Shown here one piece after another: positions 34,856-45,667 of a stretch of 64,000 bases of DNA (positions are counted from its first letter, which is position 1; each line of letters begins with the position of its first letter). Location of the stretch: positions 77,176,806 through 77,240,805 of the forward strand of contig OY282608.1 of assembly GCA_958298945.1 (NCBI GenBank), written 5' to 3'. The DNA is from Atherix ibis. Its lineage: Eukaryota > Arthropoda > Insecta > Diptera > Athericidae. The notes beneath the pieces were generated by a model that ran no database searches, was not told the DNA's origin, and worked only from the letters and a program-made list of their open reading frames with translations. A program made the position numbers and the translations under genes.

Positions 34856-36917
34856 TTGTTGGTTTGTTGGTTTGTTGGTTTATTTGTTTGTTGGTCTGTT
34901 GGTTTGTTCGTTTATTGGTTTGTTGGCTTGTTGGTTTGTTGGCTTGTTGGTTTGTTGGCTTGTTGGCTTGTTGGTTTGTTGGTTTGTTGGTTTGTTGGCA
35001 TGTTGGTTTGTTGGTTTGTTGGTTTGTTGGTTTGTTGGTTTGTTGGTTTGTTGGTTTGTTGGTTTGTTGGTTTGTTGGTTTGTTGGTTTGTTGGTTTGTT
35101 GGTTTGTTGGTTTGTTGGTTTATTTGTTTGTTGGTTTGTTGGCTTGTTGGTTTGTTGGCTTGTTAGTTTGTTGGTTTTTTGGTTTGTTGGATTATTTGTT
35201 TGTTGGTTTGTTGGTTTGATGGTTTGTTGGTTTGTTGGTTTGTTGGTTTGTTGGCTTGTTGGTTTGTTGGCTTATTGGTTTGTTGGCTTGTTGGCTTGTT
35301 GGTTTGTTGGTTTGTTGGTTTGTTGGCATGTTGGTTTGTTGGTTTGTTCGTTTGTGGGCTTGTTGGTTTATTGGCTTGTTGGCTTGTTGGCATGTTCGTT
35401 TGTTGGTTTTTTGGTTTGATGGTTTGTTGGTTTGTTGGCTTGTTGGCTTGTTGGATTGTTGCCTTGTTGGTTTGTTGGTTTGTTGGTTTGTTGGTTTGTT
35501 GGTTTGTTGGTTTGTTGGTTTGTTGGTTTGTTGGTTTGTTGGTTTGTTGGATTGTTGGTTTGTTGGTTTGTTGGTTTGTTGGTTTGTTGGTTTGTTGGTT
35601 TGTTGGTTTGTTGGTTTATTTGTTTGTTGGTTTGCTGGCTTGTTGGTTTGTTGGTTTGTTAGTTTGTTGGTTTGTTGATTTGTTGGATTATTTGTTTGTT
35701 GGTTTGTTGGTTTGTTGGTTTGTTGGTTTGTTGGTTTGTTGGTTTGTTGGTTTGTTGGTTTGTTGGTTTGTTGGTTTGTTGGTTTGTTGGTTTGTTGGTT
35801 TGTTGGTTTGTTGGTTTGTTGGTTTGTTGGTTTGTTGGTTTGTTGGCTTGTTGGTTTGTTGGCTTGTTAGTTTGTTGGTTTGTTGGTTTGTTGGATTATT
35901 TGTTTGTTGGTTTGTTGGTTTCTTGGTTTGTTGGCTTGTTAGTTTGTTGGCTTGTTGGTTTATTGGCTTGTTGGCTTGTTGGTTTGTTGGTTTGTTGGTT
36001 TGTTAGCATGTAGGTTTGTTGGTTTGTTGGTTTGTTGGTTTGTCGGTTTGTTGGTTTGTTGATTTGTTGGTTTGTTAGTTTGTTGGTTTATTTGTTTGTT
36101 CGTTTGTTGGTTTGTTGGTTAGTTGGTTTGTTGATTTGTTGGTTTGTTGGTTTATTGGTATGTTCGTTTGTTGGCTTGTTGGTTTGTTGGCTTGTTGGTT
36201 TGTTCGTTTGTTGGTTTATTAGTTTGTTGGTTTGTTCGTTTGTTGGTTTGTTCATTTGTTGGCTTGTTGGTTTGTTGGCTTGTTGGTTTGTTGGTTTGTT
36301 GGTTTGTTGGTTTGTTTGTTTGTTGGTTTGTTCGTTTGTTGGTTTGTTTGTTTGTTGGCTTGTTGGTTTATTGGTTTGTTGGTTTGTTGGCTTGTTGGTT
36401 TGTTGGCTTGTTGGTTTGTTGGTTTGTTGGTTTGTTGGTTTGTTGGTTTGTTGGTTTGTTGGTTTGTTGGTTTGTTTGTTTGTTGGTTTGTTCGTTTGTT
36501 GGCTTGTTGGTTTATTGGTTTGTTGGTTTGTTGGTTTGCCGGTTTGTTGTTTTGTTGATTTGTTTGTTTGTTGGTTTGTTTGTTTTTTGGCTTGTTGGTT
36601 TGTTGGCTTGTTGGCTTGTTGGTGTGTTAGTTTGTTTGTCGTTGGTTTGTTGGTTTGTTGGTTTATTTGTTTGTTCGTTTGTTGGCTTGTTGGTTTGTTG
36701 GTTTGTTGGTTTGTTTGTTGTTGGTTTGTTGGCTTGTTGGTTTGTTGGCTTGTTGGTTTGTTGGCTTATTGGCTTGTTGGTTTGTTGGTTTGTTGGTTTG
36801 TTGGCATGTTGGTTTGTTGGTTTGTTGGTTTGTTGGTTTGTTGGTTTGTTGGTTTGTTGGTTTATTTGTTTGTTGGTTTGTTGGCTTGTTGGTTTGTTGG
36901 CTTGTTAGTTTGTTGGT
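34856..36917 (+). repeat. HOR zeta block T, copy 3
   Basis: Direct tandem neighbour of T copy 2: GGTCTGTTGGTTTGTTCG at 34893, GATTGTTGCC at 35454, GTATGTTCG near 36157. The GGTCTGTTAG marker is mutated to GGTGTGTTAG at 36621. A 7-base unit (TTGTTGTTGG) near 36717 distinguishes it from copy 2. Confidence 0.86.
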
Positions 36918-38597
36918 TTGTTGGTTTGTTGGATTATTTGTTTGTTGGTTTGTTGGTTTGTTAGTTTTTTGGTTTGTTGGTTTGTTGGTTTGTTGGTTTG
37001 TTGGTTTGTTGGCTTGTTGGTTTGTTGGCTTGTTGGTTTGTTGGCTTGTTGGCTTGTTGGTTTGTTGGTTTGTTGGTTTGTTGGCATGTTGGTTTGTTGG
37101 TTTGTTGGTTTGTTGGTTTGTTGGTTTGTTGGTTTGTTGATTTGTTGGTTTGTTGGTTTGTTGGTTTATTTGTTTGTTCGTTTGTTGGTTTGTTGGTTTG
37201 TTGGTTTGTTGGCTTGTTGGTTTGTTTGTTTGTTGGTTTATTGGTTTGTTGGTTTGTTGGTTTGTTGGTTTGTTGGATTATTTGTATGTTGGTTTGTTGG
37301 TTTGTTGGTTTGTTGGCTTGTTGGTTTGTTGGCTTGTTGGTTTGTTGGCTTGTTGGCTTGTTGGTTTGTTGGTTTATTTGTTTGTTGGTTTGTTGGCTTG
37401 TTGGTTTGTTGGCTTGTTAGTTTGTTGGTTTGTTGGTTTGTTGGATTATTTGTTTGTTGGTTTGTTGGTTGGTTGGTTTGTTGGTTTGTTCGTTTGTTGG
37501 TTTGTTGTCTTGTTGGTTTGTTGGCTTGTTATTATGTTGGCTTGTTGGCTTGTTGGTTTGTTGGTTTGTTGGTTTGTTGGCATGTTGGTTTGTTGGTTTG
37601 TTGATTTATTTGTTTGTTGGTTTGTTGGCTTGTTGGTTTGTTGGCTTGTTAGTTTGTTGGTTTGTTGGTTTGTTGGATTATTTGTTTGTTGATTTGTTGG
37701 TTTGTTGGTTTGTTGGTTTGTTGGTTTGTTGGCTTATTGGTTTGTTGGCTTGTTGGCTTGTTGGTTTGTTGGTTTGTTGGTTTGTTGGCATGTTGGTTTG
37801 TTGGTTTGTTCGTTTGTTGGCTTGTTGGTTTATTGGCTTTTTGGCTTGTTGGCATGTTCGTTTGTTGGTTTTTTGGTTTGATGGTTTGTTGGTTTGTTGG
37901 CTTGTTGGCTTGTTGGATTGTTGCCTTGTTGGTTTGTTGGTTTGTTGGTTTGTTGGTTTGTTGGTTTTTTGGTTTGTTGGTTTGTTGGTTTGTTGGTTTG
38001 TTGGTTTGTTGGTTTGTTGGTTTGTTGGTTTGTTGGTTTGTTGGTTTGTTGGTTTATTTGTTTGTTGGTTTGTTGGCTTGTTAGTTTGTTAGCTTGTTAG
38101 TTTGTTGGTTTGTTAGTTTGTTGGATTAATTGTTTGTTGGTTTGTTGGTTTGTTGGTTTGTTGGTTTGTTGGTTTGTTGGCTTGTTGGTTTGTTGGCTTG
38201 TTGGTTTGTTTGCTTGTTGGCTTGTTGGTTTGTTGGTTTGTTGGCATGTTGGTTTGTTGGATTGTTGGTTTGTTGGTTTGTTGGTTTGTTGGTTTGTTGA
38301 TTTGTCGGCTTGTTGGTTTGTTGGTTTATTTGTTTGTTCGTTTGTTGGTTTGTTGGTTTGTTGGTTTGTTGATTTGTTGGTTTTTTGGTTTATTGGTATG
38401 TTCGTTTAATGGCTTGTTGGTTTGTTGGCTTGTTGGTTTGTTCGTTTGTTGGTTTATTGGTTTGTTGGTTTGTTCGTTTGTTGGTTTGTTCATTTGTTGG
38501 CTTGTTGGTTTGTTGGCTTGTTGGTTTGTTGGTTTGTTGGTTTATTTGTTTGTTGGTTTGTTGGCTTGTTGATTTGTTGGCTTGCTAGTTTGTTGGT
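36918..38597 (+). repeat. HOR zeta block S, copy 3
   Basis: AGTTTTTTGG near 36962, GCTTGTTATTATG near 37527, GGCTTTTTGGCTTG at 37835 and GATTGTTGCC at 37916. It matches S copy 2 at an offset of about 5,636-5,660 bp. Confidence 0.82.
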
Positions 38598-39829
38598 TTG
38601 TTGGTTTGTTGGATTATTTGTTTGTTGGTTTGTTGGTCTGTTGGTTTGTTCGTTTGTTGGTTTGTTGGCTTGTTGGTTTGTTGGTTTGTTGGCTTGTTGG
38701 CTTGTTGGTTTGTTGGTTTGTTGGTTTGTTGGCATGTTGGTTTGTTGGTTAGTTGGTTTGTTGGTTTGTTGGTTTGTTGGTTTGTTGGTTTGTTGGTTTG
38801 TTGGTTTGTTGGTTTGTTGGTTTGTTGGTTTGTTGGTTTGTTGGTTTATTTGTTTGTTGGTTTGTTGGCTTGTTGGTTTGTTGGCTTGTTAGTTTGTTGG
38901 TTTGTTGGTTTGTTGGATTATTTGTTTGTTAGTTTGTTGGTTTGTTGGTTTGTTGGTTTGTTGGTTTGTTGGTTTGTTGGCTTGTTGGTTTGTTGGCTTA
39001 TTGGTTTGTTGGCTTGTTGGCTTGTTGTTTTGTTGGTTTGTTGGTTTGTTGGCATGTTGGTTTGTTGGTTTGTTCGTTTGTTGGCTTGTTGGTTTATTGG
39101 CTTGTTGGCTTACTGGCATGTTCGTTTGTTGGTTTTTTGGTTTGATGGTTTGTTGGTTTGTTGGCTTGTTGGCTTGTTGGATTGTTGCCTTGTTGGTTTG
39201 TTGGTTTGTTGGTTTGTTGGTTTGTTGGTTTGTTGGTTTGTTGGTTTGTTGGTTTGTTGGTTTGTTGGTTTGTTGGATTGTTGGTTTGTTGGTTTGTTGG
39301 TTTGTTGGTTTGTTGGCTTGTTGGTTTGTTGGTTTATTTGTTTGTTGGTTTGTTGGCTTGTTGGTTTGTTGGCTTGTTAGTTTGTTGGTTTGTTGATTTG
39401 TTGGATTATTTGTTTGTTGGTTTGTTGGTTTGTTGGTTTGTTGGTTTGTTGGTTTGTTGGTTTGTTGGTTTGTTGGTTTGTTGGTTTGTTGGTTTGTTGG
39501 TTTGTTGGTTTTTTGGTTTGATGGTATGTTGGTTTGTTGGCTTGTTGGCTTGTTGGATTGTTGCCTTGTTGGTTTGTTGGTTTGTTGGTATGTTGGTTTG
39601 TTGGTTTGTTGGTTTGTTGGTTTGTTGGTTTGTTGGTTTGTTGGTTTGTTAATTTGTTGGATTGTTGGTTTGTTGGTTTGTTGGTTTGTTGGTTTGTTGG
39701 TTTGTTGGTTTGTTGGTTTGTTGGTTTGTTGGTTTATTTGTTTGTTGGTTTGTTGGCTTGTTGATTTGTTGGCTTGTTAGTTTGTTGGTTTGTTGATTTG
39801 TTGGATTATTTGTTTGTTGGTTTGTTGGT
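38598..39829 (+). repeat. HOR zeta block T, copy 4, partial
   Basis: GGTCTGTTGGTTTGTTCG at 38635, GATTGTTGCC at 39180 and again at 39556. The 376-bp spacing of the two markers points to a local duplication of 47 octamers. A private GGCTTACTGGCATG lies near 39107. Confidence 0.78.
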
Positions 39830-42800
39830 TTGTTGGTTTGTTGGTTTGTTGGTTTGTTGGTTTGTTGGTTTGTTGGTTTGTTTGTTTGTTGGTTTGTTTG
39901 TTTTTTGGCTTGTTGGTTTGTTGGCTTGTTGGCTTGTTGGTCTGTTAGTTTGTTTGTCGTTCGTTTGTTGGTTTGTTGGTTTATTTGTTTGTTCGTTTGT
40001 TGGCTTGTTGGTTTGTTGGTTTGTTGTTTTGTTTGTTTGTTGGTTTGTTGGCTTGTTGGTTTGTTGGCTTGTTGGTTTGTTGGCTTATTGGCTTGTTGGT
40101 TTGTTGGTTTGTTGGTTTTTTGGTATGTTGGTTTGTTGGTTTGTTGGTTTGTTGGTTTGTTGGTTTGTTGGTTTGTTGGTTTGTTGATTTGTTGGTTTGT
40201 TGGTTTGTTGGTTTATTTGTTTGTTCGTTTGTTGGTTTGTTGGTTTGTTGGTTTGTTGGTTTGTTGGTTTGTTGATTTGTTGGTTTGTTGGTTTGTCGGT
40301 TTGTTGTTTTGTTGGTTTATTTGTTTGTTGGTTTGTTTGTTTTTTGGCTTGTTGGTTTGTTGGCTTGTTGGCTTGTTGGTCTGTTAGTTTGTTTGTCGTT
40401 GGTTTGTTGGTTTGTTGGTTTATTTGTTTGTTCGTTTGTTGGCTTGTTGGTTTGTTGGTTTGTTGGCTTGTTGGTTTGTTGGCTTGTTGGTTTGTTGGCT
40501 TGTTGGTTTGTTGGCTTGTTGGCTTGTTGGTTTGTTGGTTTGTTGGTTTGTTGACATGTTGGTTTGTTGGTTTGTTGGTTTGTTGGTTTGTTGGTTTGTT
40601 GGTTTGTTGGTTTGTTGGTTTGTTGGTTTGTTGGTTTGTTGGTTTGTTGGTTTGTTGGTTTGTTGGTTTGTTGGTTTATTTGTTTGTTGGTTTTTTGGCC
40701 TGCTGGTTTGTTGGCTTGTTAGTTTGTTGCTTTGTTGGTTTGTTGGATTATTTGTTTGTTGGTTTGTTGGTTTGTTGGTTTGCTGGTTTGTTGGTTTGTT
40801 GGTTTGTTGGCTTGTTGGTTTGTTGGCTTGTTGGTTTGTTGGCTTGTTGGCTTGTTGGTTTGTTGGTTTGTTGGTTTGTTGGTTTGTTGGCATGTTGGTT
40901 TGTTGGTTTGTTCGTTTGTTGGCTTGTTGGTTTATTGGCTTGTTGGCTTGTTGGCATGTTCGTTTGTTGGTTTTTTGGTTTGATGGTTTGTTGGTTTGTT
41001 GGCTAGTTGGCTTGTTGGATTGTTGCCCTGTTGGTTTGTTGGTTTGTGGGTTTGTTGGTTTGTTGGTTTGTTGGTTTGTTGATTTGTTGGTTTGTTGGTT
41101 TGTTGGTTTGTTGGTTTGTTGGTTTGTTGGTTTATATGTTTGTTGGTTTGTTGGCTTGTTGGTTTGTTGGCTTGTTAGTTTGTTGGTTTGTTGGTTTGTT
41201 GGATTATTTGTTTGTTGGTTTGTTGGTTTGTTGGTTTGTTGGTTTGTTAGTTTGTTGGTTTGTTGGCTTGTTGGTTTGTTGGCTTGTTGGTTTGTTGGCT
41301 TGTTGGCTTGTTCGTTTGTTGGTTTGTTGGTTTGTTGGTTTGTTAGTTTGTTGGTTTGTTGGTTTGTTGGTTTGTTTGTTTGTTGGTTTGTTCGTTTGTT
41401 GAATTGTTGGTTTATTGGTTTGTTGGTTTGTTGGTTTGTCGGTTTGTTGTTTTGTCGGTTTGTTGTTTTGTTGGTTTGTTTGTTTGTTTTTTGGCTTGTT
41501 GGTTTGTTGGCTTGTTGGCTTGTTGGTCCGTTAGTTTGTTTGTCGTTAGTTTGTTGGTTTGTTGGTTTATTTGTTTGTTCGTTTGTTGGCTTGTTGGTTT
41601 GTTGGTTTGTTGGTTTGTTTGTTTGTTGGTTTGTTAGTTTGTTGGTTTGTTGGTTTGTTTGTTTGTTGGTTTGTTCGTTTGCTGGCTTGTTGGTTTGTTG
41701 GCTTGTTAGCTTGTTGTCATGTTGGTTTTTTGGTTTGTTGGTTTGTTGGTTTGTAGGTTTCTTGGTTTGTTGGTTTGTTGGTTTGTTGGTTTGTTGGTTT
41801 GTTGGTTTGTTGGTTTGTTGGTTTGTTGGTTTGTTGGTTTGTTGGCTTGTTGGTTTGTTGGTTTTTTGGTTTGTTGGCTTGTTGGTTTGTTGGCTTGTTG
41901 GCTTGTTGGTTTGTTGGTTTGTTGGTTTGTTGGTTTGTTGGTTTGTTGGTTTATTGGTTTGTTGGTTTGTTGGTTTGTTGGTTTGTTGGTTTGTTGGTTT
42001 GTTGGTTTCTTGTTTTGTTGGTTTGTTGGTTTGTTGGTTTGTTGGCTTGTTGGTTTGTTGGCTTGTTAGCTTCTTGATTTGTTGGTTTGTTGGTTTGTTC
42101 GTTTGTTCGTTTGTTCGTTTGTTGTTTTGTTGGTTTGTTGGTTTGTTGGTTTGTTGGTTTCTTGGTTTGTTGGTTTGTTGGTTTGTTTGTTTGTTGGTTT
42201 ATTCGTTTGTTAGCTTGTTGGTTTGTTGGCTTGTTGGCTTGTTTGCTTGTTCGGTTGTTGGTTGGTTGGTTTGTTGGTTTGTTGGCTTGTTGGTTTGTTG
42301 GTTTTTTGGTTTGTTGGCTTGTTGGTTTGTTGGCTTGTTGGCTTGTTAGTTTGTTAGTTTGTTGGTTTGTTGGCTTGTTGGTTTGTTGGTTTGTTGGTTT
42401 GTTGGTTTGTTGGTTTGTTGGTTTGTTGGTTTGTTGGTTTGTTGGTTTGTTTGTTTGTTGGTTTGTTCGTTTGTTGGCTTGTTGGTTTGTTGGCTTGTTG
42501 GCTTGTTGGTTTGTTTGTTTGTTGGTTTATTTGTTTGTTGGTTTGTTGGTTTGTTGGGTTGTTGGTTTATTTGTTTGTTGGTTTGTTGGTTTGTTGGCTT
42601 GTTGGATTGTTGGTTTGTTGGTTTGTTGGTTTGTTGGTTTATTTGTTTGTTGGTTTGTTGGTTTGTTGGCTTGTTGGTTTGTTGGCTTATTGGTTTGTTG
42701 GCTTGTTGGCTTGTTGGTTTGTTGGTTTGTTGGTTTGTTGGCATGTTGGTTTGTTGGTTTGTTCGTTTGTTGGCTTGTTGGTTTATTGGCTTGTTGGCTT

Positions 42801-42846
42801 GTTGGCATGTTCGTTTGTTGGTTTTTTGGTTTGATGGTTTGTTGGT
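39830..42846 (+). repeat. HOR eta, leading block
   Basis: Holds GGTCTGTTAGTTTG at 39939 and 40378, GATTGTTGCC with the private CCTG ending at 41018, GAATTGTT near 41401, GGTCCGTTAG at 41525 and GTAGGTTTCTTGG near 41754. Most of it recurs 10.05-10.11 kb downstream (50.4-52.6 kb), including the shared GCCCTG change. Confidence 0.8.
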
Positions 42847-45667
42847 TTGTTGGCTTGTTGGCTTGTTGGATTGTTGCCTTGTTGGTTTGTTGGTTTGTTG
42901 GTTTGTTGGTTTGTTGGTTTGTTGGTTTGTTGGTTTGTTGGATTGTTGGTTTGTTGGTTTGTTGGTTTGTTGGTTTGTTGGTTTGTTGGTTTGTTGGTTT
43001 GTTGGTTTATTTGTTTATTTGTTTGTTGGTTTGTTGGCTTGTTGGTTTGTTGGCTTGTTAGTTTGTTGGTTTGTTGATTTGTTGGATTATTTGTTTGTTG
43101 GTTTGTTGGTTTGTTGGTTTGTTGGTTTGTCGGTTTGTTGTTTTGTTGGTTTGTTTGTTTGTTTTTTGGCTTGTTGGTTTGTTGGCTTGTTGGCTTGTTG
43201 GTCCGTTAGTTTGTTTGTCGTTAGTTTGTTGGTTTGTTGGTTTATTTGTTTGTTCGTTTGTTGGCTTGTTGGTTTGTTGGTTTGTTGGTTTGTTTGTTTG
43301 TTGGTTTGTTAGTTTGTTGGTTTGTTGGTTTGTTTGTTTGTTGGTTTGTTCGTTTGCTGGCTTGTTGGTTTGTTGGCTTGTTAGCTTGTTGTCATGTTGG
43401 TTTTTTGGTTTGTTGGTTTGTTGGTTTGTAGGTTTCTTGGTTTGTTGGTTTGTTGGTTTGTTGGTTTGTTGGTTTGTTGGTTTGTTGGTTTGTTGGTTTC
43501 TTGTTTTGTTGGTTTGTTGGTTTGTTGGTTTGTTGGCTTGTTGGTTTGTTGGCTTGTTAGCTTCTTGATTTGTTGGTTTGTTGGTTTGTTGGTTTGTTCG
43601 TTTGTTCGTTTGTTGGTTTGTTGGTTTATTTGTTTGTTCGTTTGTTGGCTTGTTGGTTTGTTGGTTTGTTGTTTTGTTTGTTTGTTGGTTTGTTGGCTTG
43701 TTGGTTTGTTGGCTTGTTGGTTTGTTGGCTTGTTGGCTTGTTCGTTTGTTGGTTTGTTGGTTTGTTGGTTTGTTAGTTTGTTGGTTTGTTGGTTTGTTGG
43801 TTTGTTTGTTTGTTGGTTTGTTCGTTTGTTGAATTGTTGGTTTATTGGTTTGTTGGTTTGTTGGTTTGTCGGTTTGTTGTTTTGTCGGTTTGTTGTTTTG
43901 TTGGTTTGTTTGTTTGTTTTTTGGCTTGTTGGTTTGTTGGCTTGTTGGCTTGTTGGTCCGTTAGTTTGTTTGTCGTTAGTTTGTTGGTTTGTTGGTTTAT
44001 TTGTTTGTTCGTTTGTTGGCTTGTTGGTTTGTTGGTTTGTTGGTTTGTTGGTTTGTTGGTTTGTTGGTTTGTTTGTTTGTTGGTTTATTCGTTTGTTAGC
44101 TTGTTGGTTTGTTGGCTTGTTGGCTTGTTTGCTTGTTCGGTTGTTGGTTGGTTGGTTTGTTGGTTTGTTGGCTTGTTGGTTTGTTGGTTTTTTGGTTTGT
44201 TGGCTTGTTGGTTTGTTGGCTTGTTGGCTTGTTAGTTTGTTAGTTTGTTGGTTTGTTGGCTTGTTGGTTTGTTGGTTTGTTGGTTTGTTGGTTTGTTGGT
44301 TTGTTGGTTTGTTGGTTTGTTTGTTTGTTGGTTTGTTCGTTTGTTGGCTTGTTGGTTTGTTGGCTTGTTGGCTTGTTGGTTTGTTTGTTTGTTGGTTTAT
44401 TTGTTTGTTGGTTTGTTGGTTTGTTGGGTTGTTGGTTTATTTGTTTGTTGGTTTGTTGGTTTGTTGGCTTGTTGGATTGTTGGTTTGTTGGTTTGTTGGT
44501 TTGTTGGTTTATTTGTTTGTTGGTTTGTTGGTTTGTTGGCTTGTTGGTTTGTTGGCTTGTTGGCTTGTTGGTTTGTTGGTTTTTTGGTTTTTTGGTTTGT
44601 TGGTTTGTTGGTTTGTTGGTTTGTTGGTTTGTTTGTTTGTTGGTTTATTCGTTTGTTGGCTTGTTAATTTGTTGGCTTGTTGGCTTGTTTGCTTGTTGGT
44701 TTGTTGGGTTGTTTGCTTGTTGGTTTGTTGGTTTGTTGGTTTGTTGGTTTGTTGGTTTGTTGGTTTGTTGATTTGTCGGTTTGTTGGTTTGTTGGTTTAT
44801 TTGTTTGTTCGTTTGTTGGTTTGTTGGTTTGTTGGTTTGTTGATTTTTGGTTTTTTGGTTTATTGGTATGTTCGTTTAATGGCTTGTTGGTTTGTTGGCT
44901 TGTTGGTTTGTTCGTTTGTTGGTTTATTGGTTTGCTGGTTTGTTTGTTTGTTGGTTTGTTCATTTGTTGGCTTGTTGGTTTGTTGGCTTGTTGGTTTGTT
45001 GGTTTGTTGGTTTATTTGTTTGTTGGTTTGTTGGCTTGTTGGTTTGTTGGCTTGCTAGTTTGTTGGTTTGTTGGTTTGTTGGATTATTTGTTTGTTGGTT
45101 TGTTGGTCTGTTGGTTTGTTCGTTTGTTGGTTTGTTGGCTTGTTGGTTTGTTGGTTTGTTGGTTTGTTGGCTTGTTGGCTTGTTGGTTTGTTGGTTTGTT
45201 GGTTTGTTGGCATGTTGGTTTGTTGGTTTGTTGGTTTGTTGGTTTGTTGGTTTGTTGGTTTGTTGGTTTGTTGGTTTGTTGGTTTGTTGGTTTGTTGGTT
45301 TGTTGGTTTGTTGGTTTGTTGGTTTGTTGGTTTGTTGGTTTGTTGGTTTGTTGGTTTATTTGTTTGTTGGTTTGTTGGCTTGTTGGTTTGTTGGCTTGTT
45401 AGTTTGTTGGTTTGTTGGTTTGTTGGATTATTTGTTTGTTGGTTTGTTGGTTTGTTGGTTTGTTGGTTTGTTGGTTTGTTGGTTTGTTGGCTTGTTGGTT
45501 TGTTGGCTTATTGGTTTGTTGGCTTGTTGGCTTGTTGGTTTGTTGGTTTGTTGGTTTGTTGGCATGTTGGTTTGTTGGTTTGTTCGTTTGTTGGCTTGTT
45601 GGTTTATTGGCTTGTTGGCTTGTTGGCATGTTCGTTTGTTGGTTTTTTGGTTTGATGGTTTGTTGGT
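42847..45667 (+). repeat. HOR eta, copy 1 (2,821 bp)
   Basis: Starts just before GATTGTTGCC at 42869. Anchors GGTCCGTTAG at 43200 and 43955, GTAGGTTTCTTGG near 43429 and GGTCTGTTGG at 45115. The first ~700 bp matches eta copy 2 at exactly 2,821 bp. Beyond that the offset falls to 2,594, because copy 1 carries an extra segment with a second GGTCCGTTAG. Confidence 0.86.
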
